A DNA stretch of 5,317 nucleotides from assembly GCA_026992215.1 (NCBI GenBank), contig JALXAI010000340.1, positions 1 to 5,317 on the forward strand, read 5' to 3'. Below the pieces are notes generated by a model. The model made no database searches, was not told the origin of the DNA, and saw only the letters and a program-made list of their open reading frames with translations. Source of the stretch: Desulfobacterales bacterium. GTDB lineage: Bacteria; Desulfobacterota; Syntrophobacteria; B119-G9. A program made the translations under genes and the position numbers. Of this stretch, positions 3,921 to 5,317 are shown piece by piece (the stretch's first letter is position 1; each line of letters begins with the position of its first letter).

Positions 3921-5317
3921 TCATTCCTGAATAAACCGGGTACCCGTTTTAATGCATTCCTCTGCCCTTTGAAGCTGTCTTCCCAGGTATATGGCATGGC
4001 CGATATCTGAAAGCGCGCAATCACGGGCAATTTCGTGCTGGAGCCTCGATGCTTTTCGTCCCTCGTATCTCTTAAGGATTACATCTCCCGTGCAGTGTTC
4101 GACCACAATGTTTTCGCCATCCAGCGTTATTCTGAAATACCCGTTGGGATCTTCCACTACCCTGTACTTTTTTTCTGCGGCGATTTCTTTCGCCCTGCCA
4201 AGCTCTTTCCTGTCGATGGTAATTGATTGACTGTAAACTGTTATGGCCCCACCCTTCTGTCCCAGCTTCTCCGCCACATATCGTTGAACGGCCATAAGGC
4301 CGTAAAGATTTACAAGCCAGGCATCAAGAGCGTTATGAGTCCGGAACGTGGCAGAAAGGGTGAGCCTTCCTTCGAACCTGCGAAAAAAAAGGCTCACAAG
4401 GCATGGATGGCCGCGGTCGCTTACAAGGTCTCTTGCAGTATCCCACAGGGCAATGTAACACTTGCGATCTTCCCAGTCTTTTTCCAGCCTCCTTATACAG
4501 GCCTCCAGACCGTCTATCCCGAAATATTTACGGATTCGATGCCCGTAATTGTAGGTTTCATCAGGTTCGATACCGGATGAGAGAATTTCTTCCTGGTATC
4601 TTCTCAAAAAGGCAGGATCAAAATTGTACTTCCTGAGGAGCTTTTCATCGTCTCCCTCCGGATTTTCCACAACAGCTTTAAGATTCTGGACCTCAATCCT
4701 GTCTCCTTTCGTCAGTTTTACCGGGATACCGAACCTGCAAAGACGAAAGACAATCTCCTTCCATGTTTCAAGCGGGCTCACACCAACTACCACGTGGCTC
4801 CTGGGATTACCCGGGAAATAATCAAATTCAACCTCGGGCAGGGGCACTTTTTTTCTTTCAACCCCGGAGTTCAGGCCCCGCAAAGCGGAAATCTCGTGTT
4901 CAAACAGATCTTTTAGCTTTTCAATCTCGGAAGGGTCCTTCAAATCACCCAGAGCAAAGATCCTTGGTGCCCTGGGAAAATCTTCCGGAGTTACGAGATC
5001 ATCGATGATCCTTTTTGTTCCGGCAATACGAACAGGGCTCACCTTCCCCTGGCCGCACTTGTACTGTATCCTGGTATCCGTGCACGGCTCTATCCCCCTG
5101 GAGAAAAAGTTGATAAGCTCCTCTTTTGACCCGGACCTGTTTCGACCGCACACCACAAGTACACTTATTTGAGGGTTGTAAAGCAGGTTGCGAAGAAGTT
5201 CCCTGAGACCGTTACCGTAAAGGTTACCAAAGACGGCGATGGGAGAAGTATCGGGACAAAGATCGACCCCGGCCTGATCAAAGCGCTTCTTTACAAAGTC
5301 AACCCTTGACCACAGGG
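3921..5317 (-). CDS. Thymidylate synthase-like protein with MtrA-like N-terminal and DUF4346 C-terminal domains (partial)
   Basis: The frame stays open to the right edge, so the true start is outside the window; 464 residues are visible and the GTG at 5156 is an internal valine. The visible N-terminus (PIAVFGNLYGNGLRELLRNL, then a hydrophobic strand ending VVCGRN) resembles the N-terminal part of MtrA, the methyltransferase subunit of methanogens. A linker and a thymidylate-synthase-like domain follow. Its markers are YGHRIRKYFG (like YGxQWRxW), the Pro-Cys pair with the presumed nucleophile Cys at codon 4403-4401, LTLSATFRTHNALDAW (like the SxQLYQRSCD segment) and VNLYGLMAV (like FNIASYALL). 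The last 80 residues (DPNGYFRITLDG, then ALSDIGHAIYLGRQLQRAEE) match DUF4346, proposed to bind a pterin. Differences from ThyA: the paired RR is RK, the RSxD aspartate is Asn, and the later His-x-Tyr is absent. So it may be a folate- or methanopterin-linked enzyme of another specificity. The archaeal MJ0511-type synthases are the nearest known relatives I recall. Confidence 0.8.
   Translation of the reverse strand, partial: LWSRVDFVKKRFDQAGVDLCPDTSPIAVFGNLYGNGLRELLRNLLYNPQISVLVVCGRNRSGSKEELINFFSRGIEPCTDTRIQYKCGQGKVSPVRIAGTKRIIDDLVTPEDFPRAPRIFALGDLKDPSEIEKLKDLFEHEISALRGLNSGVERKKVPLPEVEFDYFPGNPRSHVVVGVSPLETWKEIVFRLCRFGIPVKLTKGDRIEVQNLKAVVENPEGDDEKLLRKYNFDPAFLRRYQEEILSSGIEPDETYNYGHRIRKYFGIDGLEACIRRLEKDWEDRKCYIALWDTARDLVSDRGHPCLVSLFFRRFEGRLTLSATFRTHNALDAWLVNLYGLMAVQRYVAEKLGQKGGAITVYSQSITIDRKELGRAKEIAAEKKYRVVEDPNGYFRITLDGENIVVEHCTGDVILKRYEGRKASRLQHEIARDCALSDIGHAIYLGRQLQRAEECIKTGTRFIQE

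Noticed and set aside
3618..4010. 130-codon plus-strand ORF over the repeat, terminator and tRNA
   Set aside because: It translates the interspersed repeat (PEFIEG, PEFTEG), a terminator and a tRNA, so it is not a protein gene.
3389..4030. 213-codon minus-strand ORF across the acetyltransferase 3' end and the tRNA
   Set aside because: It contains the peptide GTTGFEPATSASRTQR, the well-known false translation of the antisense strand of a tRNA gene, and it overlaps the tRNA and the acetyltransferase.
5154..5156. GTG as the start of the thymidylate-synthase-like gene
   Set aside because: The frame continues upstream for at least 53 codons to the window edge with MtrA-like sequence, so the GTG is an internal valine.

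Overview
The window looks like a piece of an anaerobic bacterial chromosome of medium GC content. The clues are a candidate molybdenum-cofactor riboswitch, a small protein of the dinitrogenase iron-molybdenum cofactor family, a thymidylate-synthase-like protein joined to an MtrA-like and a DUF4346 domain, a tRNA gene with an encoded CCA end, and short repeats of the CCCTGAG...CGAAGGG type that I associate with Desulfobacterota, Nitrospirota and similar genomes. The phylum is an inference and cannot be fixed from these genes alone.

Layout from left to right. At 1-47 (minus) are the first 15 codons of a NifX/NafY/MTH1175-like gene. Its leader (48 to about 285) carries a candidate Moco/Tuco riboswitch at about 59-176 whose 3' end contains the Shine-Dalgarno sequence, and a possible promoter at 293-320. 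An imperfect long hairpin at 331-384 separates this unit from the large gene at 441-2765 (minus), which encodes a 774-residue MscS-family channel with a long helical periplasmic part. The 356 bp from 2766 to 3121 hold its ribosome binding site, a hairpin, an orphan Shine-Dalgarno sequence, a doubtful 23-codon ORF and a plus-strand promoter candidate. A GNAT acetyltransferase follows at 3149-3601 (plus), then two tandem copies of a short interspersed repeat, a good intrinsic terminator at 3680-3706, and tRNA-Pro(CGG) at 3785-3861 (plus). The rest, 3921-5317 (minus), is the C-terminal 464 residues of the thymidylate-synthase-like multidomain protein. Its start lies beyond the right edge, and its terminator lies just past the stop codon.

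The genes do not form one operon: the two plus-strand genes sit between three minus-strand genes, each with its own signals. The most notable points are the riboswitch in front of a FeMo-cofactor-family gene, with a possible switch in which one C-rich segment pairs either inside the aptamer or with the Shine-Dalgarno sequence, and the thymidylate-synthase-like fusion, which keeps the active-site cysteine but differs at several nucleotide-binding positions.
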